64,000 bases of DNA. It comes from Sphingomonas naphthae (GTDB lineage: Bacteria; Pseudomonadota; Alphaproteobacteria; Sphingomonadales; Sphingomonadaceae). The position numbers and the translations under genes are program-made. The DNA lies in the NCBI RefSeq assembly GCF_028607085.1, contig NZ_CP117411.1, positions 2,294,001 to 2,358,000 on the forward strand. Reading direction: 5' to 3'. Shown piece after piece: positions 9,044 through 17,362 of the stretch. Under the pieces are notes generated by a model. That model did no database searches. It worked only from the letters and a program-made list of their open reading frames with translations, and was not told the origin of the DNA. Numbering within the stretch: the stretch's first letter is position 1; each line of letters opens with the position of its first letter.

Positions 9044-9435
9044 GCCGCACGTCGCCAACGGCATCCGAGCTGGTCGCGGTGATTGCCACGTTCCTGCGGG
9101 ACATGGCCGGCAGCCAACTCGCAGGCGCCGGTCGCTATCATGCGCTGGTCGCCGCCAACAGCCTGGACCTTGTCGGCCGGGAGATCGCCCAGGGCCCGAA
9201 TGTCGATCGGGCCGCTACGGAGCGCGTGCGGCCGCTGCTGGGGGCGGAAGGAAACATATCGGCGCTCGACGCGATGCTGTGCGACCGTATTGCCGGCGGT
9301 GGCATCGCGATCGACGATCCCGCCCTTCTCGAGCATCTGTTGCTGACGGCCGAGGCGGAAATTGGGATCGATCAGCCGGGTTACGCCACATTGCGGCTGC
9401 TTCAGGCGCAACGCCGATCGAACGAAGGAGAGTGA
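9040..9435 (+). CDS. LvaB-like DUF6285 small protein
   Basis: Protein of 131 aa resembling the DUF6285 family. Members accompany LvaA-type kinases, and in the levulinate pathway LvaB is needed for LvaA activity. It is mainly helical with no enzyme motif that I can see. The start ATG 9040 overlaps the kinase stop (ATGA), so translation is coupled. It is followed 2 bp later by an MDR oxidoreductase gene with its own AAGGAGAG ribosome site. Family recognition rests on context and sequence feel, without a database search. Confidence 0.75.
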   Translation: MSRTSPTASELVAVIATFLRDMAGSQLAGAGRYHALVAANSLDLVGREIAQGPNVDRAATERVRPLLGAEGNISALDAMLCDRIAGGGIAIDDPALLEHLLLTAEAEIGIDQPGYATLRLLQAQRRSNEGE

Positions 9436-9437
9436 AA

Positions 9438-10418
9438 ATGCGGGCGATCGTCTGCGAGCATTTCGGCACGCCCGACGTGGTCGTCCTCAAGGATATGCCC
9501 GTGCCTGAACCGGGCTGCGGGGAGGTTCGCATCCGCGCCCACGCGGCAGCTGTGAACTTCCCGGATGTGCTGCACATCGCCAACAAATATCAGAAAAACC
9601 GGCAGCCGCCCTTCATCCCCGGCCTGGAGGTGGCAGGCGTGGTGGATAGCGTCGGGGACGGCGTGGTCCGCTTCCGCGCCGGCGATCGGGTATGTTCGTC
9701 GCTCGATCGCGGTGGCACCTTCGCGGAATATGTCATCGCCGCCGAGACGCGCTGCTCGCTCCTGCCTGAAACCGTATCCTTTGCGACCGCCGCCGCCATG
9801 CCGCTGACCTATGGCACGACGCTGCATGCCCTCCGCGATCGGGGGCGGTTGCAGGCGGGGGAAACCCTGTTGGTGCTGGGCGCGGGCGGTGGAGTCGGCA
9901 CGGCCGCGATCGATCTCGGCAAACGAATGGGCGCGCGCGTGATCGCCGCAGCATCCTCCCCTGAAAAGCTTGCGTTGGCCCGCAATCTCGGTGCGGACGA
10001 GACCATCGATTACAGCCGGGAGGATGTGAAGGTGCGTGCCCGGGAGATCGCCGGGTCGAACGGCATCGACGTGATCTACGATCCGGTCGGCAGCGAATTG
10101 AGCGAGGCGGCCTTCCGCGCCCTCGGCTGGTATGGCCGCCACCTCGTCATCGGTTTCGCGCGCGGAACCATCCCTGCCCTGCCACTGAACCTGCCTCTTT
10201 TGAAGAATGCCGAACTGATCGGGGTTCATTGGGGCACCGCCGTCGAGCAGCGCCCCGACCTGTATCGCATGGTGATGGACGATGTGATCGATGGTGTCGC
10301 GAGCGGCGGCCTTTCGCCACGGATCAGCGCCCGCTATCCGCTCGAAAAGGCCGCCGACGCACTTGCCGAGGTGGCCGCCGGCCGAGCGCTGGGCAAGGTG
10401 GTGGTGGAGATCGCCTGA
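9438..10418 (+). CDS. Quinone oxidoreductase-like MDR enzyme
   Basis: Zinc-free medium-chain dehydrogenase/reductase of the NADPH:quinone oxidoreductase type, 326 aa. The N-terminal GroES-like half has NFPDVLHIANKYQ and PGLEVAGVV. The nucleotide-binding motif GAGGGVGTAAIDL follows at about residue 150. The start ATG 9438 has GAAGGAGAG upstream; the frame extends further back, but only through the preceding gene. It is third in a tight operon with the LvaA/LvaB-like pair, so reduction of an enoyl-CoA or enone intermediate is plausible but unproven. It converges on the CoA-transferase gene at 10431. Confidence 0.88.
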   Translation: MRAIVCEHFGTPDVVVLKDMPVPEPGCGEVRIRAHAAAVNFPDVLHIANKYQKNRQPPFIPGLEVAGVVDSVGDGVVRFRAGDRVCSSLDRGGTFAEYVIAAETRCSLLPETVSFATAAAMPLTYGTTLHALRDRGRLQAGETLLVLGAGGGVGTAAIDLGKRMGARVIAAASSPEKLALARNLGADETIDYSREDVKVRAREIAGSNGIDVIYDPVGSELSEAAFRALGWYGRHLVIGFARGTIPALPLNLPLLKNAELIGVHWGTAVEQRPDLYRMVMDDVIDGVASGGLSPRISARYPLEKAADALAEVAAGRALGKVVVEIA

Positions 10419-10430
10419 CCTCGCGGTCGT

Positions 10431-11636
10431 TCAGGCGACGACGCCTCGCGCGCGCCATTCGGCGATCTGCGGCGGCGCGAAGCCCAGACCGGCAAGGATC
10501 GCGTCCGTGTCCTGTCCGATTTCCGGTGCTGATCGTGGCTTGGTCTTATCGAGGCCGTCGATGTGGAAGGGGCTGTCGATAGTGAGCTTCGCTTCAAAGT
10601 TCGCATCACCCTCGATGATGGCACCCGCCTCCCGCATCTGGAGATCGTGAAGCGCATCGCCGCTGCGGGCGACGACGCCCACCGTGTGCCCCGCCGCCTC
10701 GAACACCGTCTGCCATTCATCGCTGGGCCGGATAGCGAACAGCCCATCGAGGATGCGGGTCAGCGCGGCGGCGTTGGCATGGCGGGCCGGGCGGGTGGCG
10801 AAGCGTGCATCCTGCGCCAGTTCGGGCACACCCAATATCTCGATGAAGGACGGCCACGCCTTATCCTCGGCGATCAGGCTGACGATGAACCAGCGGCCAT
10901 CGGCACAGGCATACATGTTCGTGAGCGCGTTCCGCGGCGTCTCGCGCGGTTGCCGATAGACGACATCGCCGCCGACCAGCGCGGCCTGGATCGACATGGC
11001 GTTGGCCCACGCACCGTTGGCGATGAGCGAGCTTTCGACCATCCCCCCCTCCCCCGTCTGCGACCGCCGATACAGCGCGGTGACGATGGCGGCATAGAGG
11101 CTTACCCCGGAAGGCTGATCGCCCATACCGTTGGCGGCCGCGGCCGGCGGCCCCTCCGCGTCGGGCCGAACCAGATCGGCGAGGCCGCTGCGCGCCCAAA
11201 AGGCCTGCGCGTCGAAGCCCGGCTTGTGCATCTCGGCACCGCGCTCGCCATATCCCGTGAAAGAGGCATAGATCAGACGGGGGTTGATCGCCGCCAGCTG
11301 CGCGTAATCGATGCCCAGGCGGGGCCGCTGGCGCAGCGGCAGATTGGTGATGAAGACGTCCGCTTCGCGCACCAGCGCCTCGACGATCGGTGCCGCATCG
11401 GGCGATTTGAGATCGAGCGCCAGCCCCCGGCGATTGCGCGCCGCCATCGTCCAGATGAAATTGTGGTCCGCGATTGCCTGATTGGGCGCCCCGAACACCT
11501 TGCGGAGGCCATCGCCCACCACGGGCGGCTCGATCTTGACGACCTCGGCACCGAAGTCCGACAGGATCGTGGCGGCTCCGGGCGCGGCGATGAAGCTCGC
11601 GGCGTCGATGACCTTGAGCCCCTTGAAAACACTCAT
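10431..11636 (-). CDS. CaiB/BaiF family CoA-transferase, copy 2
   Basis: Class III CoA-transferase, 401 aa. It has the N-terminal LKVIDAASFIAAPGAA signature, and the GMGDQPSG segment holds the presumed catalytic Asp. The start ATG 11636 follows GAGG at 8 nt. It is the last gene of a leftward operon with a DUF7064-like protein and an MFS transporter (14102 to 10431). This suggests import of an acid, activation by CoA transfer, and an unknown step by the middle protein. Confidence 0.9.
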   Translation of the reverse strand: MSVFKGLKVIDAASFIAAPGAATILSDFGAEVVKIEPPVVGDGLRKVFGAPNQAIADHNFIWTMAARNRRGLALDLKSPDAAPIVEALVREADVFITNLPLRQRPRLGIDYAQLAAINPRLIYASFTGYGERGAEMHKPGFDAQAFWARSGLADLVRPDAEGPPAAAANGMGDQPSGVSLYAAIVTALYRRSQTGEGGMVESSLIANGAWANAMSIQAALVGGDVVYRQPRETPRNALTNMYACADGRWFIVSLIAEDKAWPSFIEILGVPELAQDARFATRPARHANAAALTRILDGLFAIRPSDEWQTVFEAAGHTVGVVARSGDALHDLQMREAGAIIEGDANFEAKLTIDSPFHIDGLDKTKPRSAPEIGQDTDAILAGLGFAPPQIAEWRARGVVA

Positions 11637-11659
11637 GACTGAACCTCGCGGATAGGTGA

Positions 11660-12703
11660 TCAGGCGGCCGCCGGCGTCTTTTTTTCCGAGATGGGGATGC
11701 CGCCGACGACAAGGTCGGTGAATTCGGTCATCCCCAAGGTTTCATGGTCGTCGCACTGGTAGCGGCTCATGCTCTCGGTAATGCGGACATAGCGATCGTC
11801 CTGTCCGGGCCGGCGATGGCGCAACGGCACGGTGGCCAGCACCTCGGCCGTCATGACGTAATCGCGGCGCGCCGTCCGAAAACGGGCGGTCAACGTCTTG
11901 GGCAGATAGGCGGGTGCATAATCGACATCGATCTTTCCTGCGACGATTGGATCGAAATGGTCGCCGTCCAGCACGTTACCGCTCACCCGGTTCGGACCGC
12001 CGGCGGGATCGCCCTTGATCGACAGCAGGGCGGCGAACGTGGGCGAGAAGGTGACCGGCAGCCATTTGTACCAGAAGAAGCTATGCCAGAAACGCGGCCC
12101 CCAACTCTTGTCGCGGTAGCCCGTCCCTTGGGAGACATCATAACCCAGGCCATCGACCACGATCCGGCCCGTGACGGCCATCATCTGCTCGGTATGGCCG
12201 CGATAGACAGAGGTTTCGGGATCGAGCTCGATCGGCGAGCCGTCCGCATCCACGATCTCACCGCCATGCATCGGCGATACGCCGGTGAAGATGAGATCGA
12301 TCGACGCGGCCCGTTTTGGATAGCGTTTGAAGGCCGAACTCGGATCGGCCATCGCGAGCGGATCATCCATGATCAGCAGTTCACCCGAGTAGGTGACGCG
12401 ATGGCACCGAAGCGGCTCGACAACCTCGAAGCGCATGCCTGCCGCCGCCAGTGCCTTGTTGTCGATGATGGCAGGACGGGCGAACATGAAGCCGACCCGA
12501 CCGTCCGGCAGATAGACGCAGCATGTCATCTCTGCATGGCCTTCATTGGGTCGGTTACCGATCCGCATCCAACAGCCGATGCCTTGCCGGCTATCGAATG
12601 CGTTGAAATACATGCTTTCGTTGTAGTTGGAGGCTGCTTCCGGCTCGTGGGTATATTCGTCACGCGCGTCGAGCTTCAGCTTGGTGCCGGGCGGCATGTA
12701 CAT
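11660..12703 (-). CDS. DUF7064-like (CrtC/AttH-related?) protein of unknown function
   Basis: Protein of 347 aa rich in aromatic residues and beta-strand character, with no recognised catalytic motif. It resembles the uncharacterised DUF7064/7065 proteins found in hydrophobic-compound clusters, whose fold may relate to the lipocalin-like CrtC/AttH group. Notable segments are RDKSWGPRFWHSFFWYKW near residue 200 and IGCWMRIGNRPNEGHAE near residue 42. There is no signal peptide. The start ATG 12703 has AAAGGA upstream. It sits between the MFS and CoA-transferase genes of one operon. A hydratase or double-bond-acting role would fit CrtC relatives but is speculative. Confidence 0.7.
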   Translation of the reverse strand: MYMPPGTKLKLDARDEYTHEPEAASNYNESMYFNAFDSRQGIGCWMRIGNRPNEGHAEMTCCVYLPDGRVGFMFARPAIIDNKALAAAGMRFEVVEPLRCHRVTYSGELLIMDDPLAMADPSSAFKRYPKRAASIDLIFTGVSPMHGGEIVDADGSPIELDPETSVYRGHTEQMMAVTGRIVVDGLGYDVSQGTGYRDKSWGPRFWHSFFWYKWLPVTFSPTFAALLSIKGDPAGGPNRVSGNVLDGDHFDPIVAGKIDVDYAPAYLPKTLTARFRTARRDYVMTAEVLATVPLRHRRPGQDDRYVRITESMSRYQCDDHETLGMTEFTDLVVGGIPISEKKTPAAA

Positions 12704-12740
12704 GGCGCAATCCTTTCAGACCTGGCTGTGCGTCGCGCCG

Positions 12741-14102
12741 TCAGGCGGTAACGACCGCTGCGGTGGCCGCTCGCGCTTTCTGCTCCCTGCGCCACGTCCA
12801 GGCACCGAACAGGTAGCACGCCGCTGCCAGCGGCAGGCAGATCGTGCCGAGTGTGCCGAGCGCCTTGCCTAACGCGAGCGGATCGCCCGGCCAGCGCGCG
12901 GCAAAAACCGTCACGGCATAGGGGCCGGACGTGGACGCGACGAGGTGCATGACCATCAGGCTCAATGCCGAAAGGCGGGCGCGCATCAGGCTCGGGCCGA
13001 AAATCTGGACGGCGAGCGGCGGCATCACGCCGGCGGCGGCGAACGCGATCTGCCCGAAGCCGACCGCGACCAGCGCGATCAACGTGCTGTGCATCGTGTA
13101 ACCGAACAGCATGATCGGCAGCAGGACGAGGCAAGCCGCCGCCATCGCCGGCAGCACACCTCGCCCGACGGTGCCACGCCCATCGAGCCGGCGGGACAGG
13201 TAAGGCCAGACGAAGGCGCCGAAGAGACCCGCGAAGGCCCCGACCGCGCCGATCCGTGCCCCCGCTTCGGCCGGCGACAGACCGTGCCCGCGCACGAGCA
13301 AAGTGGGCATCCAGGCCACCGCGCCCATCGAGCAAGTCGCGAACAGCGCGGTGCCGGCATAGAGCGGCACCCATAGCTTCCAATGCCGCCGCAGATAATC
13401 GACGAAGCTGCCGAAATCCGATCGCGTATGCTCGTCGGTCGCGTCGATCTGCCGCTCGGGTTCGCGAACGGTGAAGAGCATCAGGGCGATGGCGAGAAAG
13501 CCGGGGATGCCGACGAGGATCAGCGCCCAGCGCCATTCGGCCAGACCCACATGGGCCACCAGATAGCCGCCGACCGCGAGCGCACCCGATCCTACCAAGA
13601 ACGAGCCCATGTTCATGAGGCTTATCATCGATGTGAACGTCGATGTCGGCGGGCCACGCCGTTCGCGCGGGAACAGATCGGCGATCAGCGATACGGCGGC
13701 CGGCGTCATGACAGCTTCACCGATCGCGACGCCGGTGCGGCAGATCAGCAGCGTCGTGAAGGATTCGGCGAAACCGGCGGCGATCGTCAGCGCGCTCCAG
13801 ATGGCGACGCCGAAGATCAGCACCGGCTTGCGGCGTTTGCGATCGATGATGTGCGCCAAGGGTACGCCGCTGAGCGCATAAACGACGGCAAAGCCCGGGC
13901 CAATCAGCATCGCCATCTGCGCGTCGGTCAGATGAAGATCGCGGATCACCGGCTGTGCCACCAGCGCCAATATGTAGCGATCGAGAAACGACAGGCCGAT
14001 CAGGAATGTCAGAATGCCGACGATATACCACGCCTGGGGCGCGATCGGCCGGACGCCCCCTCCGGACGCGGATTGGGGGGCAGCGGGACTCGCCATCAGC
14101 AT
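12741..14102 (-). CDS. MFS transporter
   Basis: Major facilitator superfamily permease, 453 aa, with about 12 hydrophobic helices and the loop 2-3 motif (GVPLAHIIDRKRRKP), typical of organic-anion or aromatic-acid symporters. It is first in the operon that continues with the DUF7064-like and CoA-transferase genes, so it probably imports (or exports) the acid those enzymes use. It is divergent from the MaoC hydratase gene; the shared region carries inverted TGGT/ACCA half-sites. Confidence 0.9.
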   Translation of the reverse strand: MLMASPAAPQSASGGGVRPIAPQAWYIVGILTFLIGLSFLDRYILALVAQPVIRDLHLTDAQMAMLIGPGFAVVYALSGVPLAHIIDRKRRKPVLIFGVAIWSALTIAAGFAESFTTLLICRTGVAIGEAVMTPAAVSLIADLFPRERRGPPTSTFTSMISLMNMGSFLVGSGALAVGGYLVAHVGLAEWRWALILVGIPGFLAIALMLFTVREPERQIDATDEHTRSDFGSFVDYLRRHWKLWVPLYAGTALFATCSMGAVAWMPTLLVRGHGLSPAEAGARIGAVGAFAGLFGAFVWPYLSRRLDGRGTVGRGVLPAMAAACLVLLPIMLFGYTMHSTLIALVAVGFGQIAFAAAGVMPPLAVQIFGPSLMRARLSALSLMVMHLVASTSGPYAVTVFAARWPGDPLALGKALGTLGTICLPLAAACYLFGAWTWRREQKARAATAAVVTA

Positions 14103-14146
14103 CTTGTCTCTCCGATTGGTCTGTTTATTTCTAATCGAACGAATAA

Positions 14147-14176
14147 CGATGGTCTATAGCAATGCTCATACCATCG
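14147..14176. promoter_or_regulatory. Inverted repeat in the MFS/MaoC divergent promoter region
   Basis: CGATGGT at 14147-14153 and ACCATCG at 14170-14176 form perfect 7-bp inverted arms separated by 16 nt. The half-sites resemble those of the FadR-type operators, but the spacing does not. Possible operator; regulator unknown. Confidence 0.35.
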
Positions 14177-14215
14177 CGATATCCCGGTTAAGGGTTGCGG
14201 CGGGCGAGGATAGCG

Positions 14216-15055
14216 ATGAAACTGGCGGACTTGCTCGAAACCAAGGTGCGGGGCTGGCAGCGGCAATGGGATGAGCGGGACACCCTGCTCTACGCCCTGA
14301 GCCTCGGTTTCGGCATGGACCCGGTCGATCCCGTCGATCATCGCTTTGTCTATGAAGGGGTCGGGCTGCATACGGTGCCAACGATGGCCGTCGTACTGGC
14401 CTCGACCGGAATTCTGCAGAAGACCGGCCTGTCGCTGCCGCAGGTGCTGCATGCCGGCCAGCGTCTGGCAGTTCATCGTCCACTTCCGGCGCAAGGCGCC
14501 CTCTTGGCCGATGCGTCGGTGATGTCGATCGCTGATCGCGGGCCGACGAAAGGCGCGTTCGTCGAGCTTCGCACGGAGGCGCGCCTGGCAATCGACGATG
14601 CGCCGCTGTTCACCTTCGACATGATTGTCCTCGCACGCGAGATCGGCGGCATCGGCAGCGCGGGCTGCCCTTTCAATGCGGCACATGGCGATCCCGTGCG
14701 CCCAGCGGATCGAACGGTCACGCTGGACACGCGTCCCGATGCGGCGTTGCTCTATCGTCTCAACGGCGATCGCAATCCGCTGCACGCCGATCCCGAGGTG
14801 GCGCGTCGCGTCGGGTTCGAACGCCCCATCCTGCATGGCCTGTGCACGTATGGAATGGTCTGTCGGGCGCTGGTTCGTGCGGGGGTCGCGCCCGAGTCGC
14901 TCATGTCCCTCGACGCCCGCTTTTCCGCACCCGTCTATCCGGGTGACCGGCTGAGCTTCGATTTGTGGGACGAAGGCAGCGACATCCGTTTCAACTGCCG
15001 TGTCGCGGATCGGGATGTCGTGGTGCTGCGCGACGGTCTATGCCGCCGCAGGTGA
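14216..15055 (+). CDS. MaoC-family (R)-specific 2-enoyl-CoA hydratase (hydratase 2)
   Basis: Double hot-dog-fold hydratase, 279 aa, similar to the hydratase-2 domain of peroxisomal MFE-2. The hydratase-2 signature YRLNGDRNPLHADP, with catalytic Asp and His, lies near residues 180-193, followed by HGLCTYG. It would convert 2-enoyl-CoA to (R)-3-hydroxyacyl-CoA, complementing the crotonase-type hydratases. The start ATG 14216 has GAGGA 6 nt upstream; an earlier TTG at 14195 is weaker. It converges with the TetR gene, which begins 2 bp past its stop. Confidence 0.9.
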   Translation: MKLADLLETKVRGWQRQWDERDTLLYALSLGFGMDPVDPVDHRFVYEGVGLHTVPTMAVVLASTGILQKTGLSLPQVLHAGQRLAVHRPLPAQGALLADASVMSIADRGPTKGAFVELRTEARLAIDDAPLFTFDMIVLAREIGGIGSAGCPFNAAHGDPVRPADRTVTLDTRPDAALLYRLNGDRNPLHADPEVARRVGFERPILHGLCTYGMVCRALVRAGVAPESLMSLDARFSAPVYPGDRLSFDLWDEGSDIRFNCRVADRDVVVLRDGLCRRR

Positions 15056-15057
15056 TA

Positions 15058-15708
15058 TCAGTCCGCACTCGTCGTGGCGCTGATCCCCTGAAGGATCAGC
15101 GCCACGACATGGTCGGTATATTCCCGCCGCAGTTCGTCGATCGAAACATCGGGTTGGAGGTGAGGCAATACGCCCCGGCTCGAAAAAAGCTGATCGCATG
15201 CGCCGATCGTGGTCAGGTAGAAGAGATTGGGGTCGATCTTGCGGAACTCGCCGTTGCGATGTCCCTCTTCCAGGATGGTGCGATAGAAGTTGCGGATCGG
15301 CAGCACGACGCGGCGCGCAACCTCCTTTTGCGCCTCGGCATCGACCCGGTTGAAGGCACCCCGGATCAGGCGGTTGATATAGGGATAGCGCTGATAGACG
15401 CGAATGATCCCCGAAAGATGGGTCGTCAGCTTGCGCGTCGCGCTTTCCGGCCCGGCCTGAAGCAGGTTGAGATCGCGGATGGCCGTGCCCACGTCGCGAT
15501 CGAGCAGGGCGAGCAGAAAGCCGTCCTTGTTGCCGAAATAATATTTCACGAGTGCCGAATTGACGCTCGCCCGAGCGGCGATGTCGCTCAACGGGATATC
15601 GATCTCGTCGCGCTCGCTCATCAACTCGCTGCCCGCCTGCAACAATGCCTCGCGGGCATCCTGCTTGCGCTGGGGCAGAGTCAAAGGTCGTTCGGACAGG
15701 TCGCGCAT
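15058..15708 (-). CDS. TetR-family transcriptional regulator
   Basis: DNA-binding repressor, 216 aa. The N-terminal TetR helix-turn-helix (SDIAARASVNSALVKYYFGN) spans roughly residues 40-60, followed by an all-helical ligand-binding domain. It is encoded downstream of and parallel to the crotonase gene at 15773-16528. The start is ATG 15708; a GTG at 15726 is possible and neither has a strong ribosome site. The last codons contain a perfect 16-bp hairpin. The ligand is probably an acyl-CoA or the catabolic substrate (inference). Confidence 0.88.
   Translation of the reverse strand: MRDLSERPLTLPQRKQDAREALLQAGSELMSERDEIDIPLSDIAARASVNSALVKYYFGNKDGFLLALLDRDVGTAIRDLNLLQAGPESATRKLTTHLSGIIRVYQRYPYINRLIRGAFNRVDAEAQKEVARRVVLPIRNFYRTILEEGHRNGEFRKIDPNLFYLTTIGACDQLFSSRGVLPHLQPDVSIDELRREYTDHVVALILQGISATTSAD
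15071..15108. terminator. Perfect 16-bp hairpin at the convergent MaoC/TetR gene ends
   Basis: Arms 15071-15086 (GTCGTGGCGCTGATCC) and 15093-15108 are exact reverse complements around a 6-nt loop, CCTGAA. The hairpin lies inside the last codons of the TetR gene, 16 bp past the stop of the MaoC gene. It has no long T-tract, so it may be a bidirectional transcript-end stabiliser or weak terminator. Confidence 0.5.
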
Positions 15709-15772
15709 CGTGCATAGGCCTATCACCTTGGCGCCCGGCAGGTGTCAAGAAATCGCGTGTCGCGCGAACCAC

Positions 15773-16528
15773 CTAGCCGGCGTGTGCCCGGCTCGACCCG
15801 ACATGATCGAACCGAAGGTCGCCCCCTGCCCGCTCCCGGTTGCGCTTCGCGAAATCCCGCTCATACGCCAGGGCGCCTTCGAGAGGCAGCAGGCTGCCCC
15901 CGTCGATCAATTCCTTGGTGGGTGCCGCGATCCCCTTCACGCCGCTCACGATCGACAGGGCCATCGCCTCCGCGATATCGAGCAGGTCCGCATCGGGCAC
16001 CACCCGGTTGGCGAGCCCCCAGTCCGCCGCCTCCCGCGCGGACAGCGAGCGGCCCGTCAGCTCGAGTTCCTTGGCGCGGTAGATGCCGATCGCGCGCTGA
16101 AGCCGGGCCGAAAGACCCCATCCCGGAAAGAGCCCCACCCGCGAGTGGGTGTCCACGAAGCGCGCGCTCTCCGCTGCCAGGATGATGTCGCACGCCACGG
16201 TGATCTCGAAACCGCCGGTCACCGCCGGCCCGTTAATCGCCGCGATCACCGGGCCACGCCATGCGCTGATCGTCCTGGCCGGATTGAAACCCGCGATGGC
16301 GATCGAACCATGGGCTTTCAGCATGTCGACATCGAGGCCGGCGCAGAATGCCCGCCCGCGCCCCGTCAGGATCACGACTTCGACAGAGGGATCGGCATCG
16401 AGATCGGCCATCGCCTCATCGAATGCCGCCAGCATCTCGGGCAACAGCGCGTTCAGGCGCTCCGGCCGGTTGAACGCGACGGTCGCGAAGCCCTCGCCGC
16501 GGATCACCTCCAACATGTCGCTCGGCAT
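15773..16528 (-). CDS. Enoyl-CoA hydratase/isomerase family protein
   Basis: Crotonase-fold protein of 251 aa. E108 (GGFEI) occupies the rat Glu144 position, but the Glu164 position is H128 in the sequence VDTHSR. The oxyanion-hole region is RAFCAGLDV. The DTH variant is common in a subgroup annotated as enoyl-CoA hydratase, but its chemistry is less certain than that of the gene at 7193. The start ATG 16528 has AAGGAGAG upstream. It is divergent from an SDR gene (16585) and followed on the same strand by a TetR gene that may control it. Confidence 0.86.
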   Translation of the reverse strand: MPSDMLEVIRGEGFATVAFNRPERLNALLPEMLAAFDEAMADLDADPSVEVVILTGRGRAFCAGLDVDMLKAHGSIAIAGFNPARTISAWRGPVIAAINGPAVTGGFEITVACDIILAAESARFVDTHSRVGLFPGWGLSARLQRAIGIYRAKELELTGRSLSAREAADWGLANRVVPDADLLDIAEAMALSIVSGVKGIAAPTKELIDGGSLLPLEGALAYERDFAKRNRERAGGDLRFDHVGSSRAHAG

Positions 16529-16584
16529 GAATTCTCTCCTTCTTATCGGCGCTGTCGGCGGCGCATTTACGGGACAAATCTACG

Positions 16585-17343
16585 ATGATGCAGAATGGGA
16601 AAACCGCTGTGGTAACCGGCGCCAGCGGCGGGTTCGGGCAGGCCATCGCGCGTCGTTTGGCCGCGGATGGCCATCCGCTCGTCCTTTTGGGCCGCCACGG
16701 CGACATTGAAGGTCTGGCCGAAGAATTGCGGGCGACAGGGGCGACGGTGTGGATCGAACGCCCCGACCTTGCCGATGGTGATGCGGTGATCGCTGCGGGC
16801 CGCCGCATTCTGGCGGAGGCAGGTTCGATCCATATCCTGGTCAACAATGCGGGCTTGGCCGTGCGTCGACCGGGCGGTCCCGTTCTGCTGGACGACATGA
16901 CGCTGACGGAATGGAATCATGCGGTTGCAGTCAACCTGTCCGCCGCCTTCCTGCTGACCCAGCAATTCGCGCCGGGCATGCGTGACAAAGGCTGGGGCCG
17001 GATCGTCAACATCAGTTCACGGGCGGGGCGCACAGGCATGGAGGCGGGGGATGTCGCCTATGCGGTCACCAAGGCGGGGCTGATCGGCCTCACGCGGAAA
17101 GCCGCTTATGAGCTGGCGCCGCACGGTATCACCGTCAACGCCATCGCCGCGGGCCGCTTCGACGCGGGCATGGCCATGGAAACGGACCCTGCGGTCGCCT
17201 CGCGGACCTTGGCCGCGATCCCGGCCGGTCGTGCCGGCGACGTGCGCGAACTCGCCGCAACCGTCGCCTTTCTGGTATCGGACGGCGCCGCTTACATGAC
17301 CGGCGCCGTGCTCGACGTGAACGGCGGCACTTTCATGGGATAG
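16585..17343 (+). CDS. FabG-like SDR oxidoreductase
   Basis: Short-chain dehydrogenase of 252 aa. It has TGASGGFG (residues 12-19), NNAG, the catalytic Ser in NISSRAG, the YAVTK active-site pair and a C-terminal GAVLDVNGG. It probably interconverts a 3-hydroxy and a 3-oxo acyl group or a ring alcohol. The ribosome site is weak and ATG 16585 or 16588 could be used. It stands alone between a divergent crotonase and a convergent crotonase gene. Confidence 0.88.
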   Translation: MMQNGKTAVVTGASGGFGQAIARRLAADGHPLVLLGRHGDIEGLAEELRATGATVWIERPDLADGDAVIAAGRRILAEAGSIHILVNNAGLAVRRPGGPVLLDDMTLTEWNHAVAVNLSAAFLLTQQFAPGMRDKGWGRIVNISSRAGRTGMEAGDVAYAVTKAGLIGLTRKAAYELAPHGITVNAIAAGRFDAGMAMETDPAVASRTLAAIPAGRAGDVRELAATVAFLVSDGAAYMTGAVLDVNGGTFMG

Positions 17344-17362
17344 GCGCTGCCCGCCGCTCACA

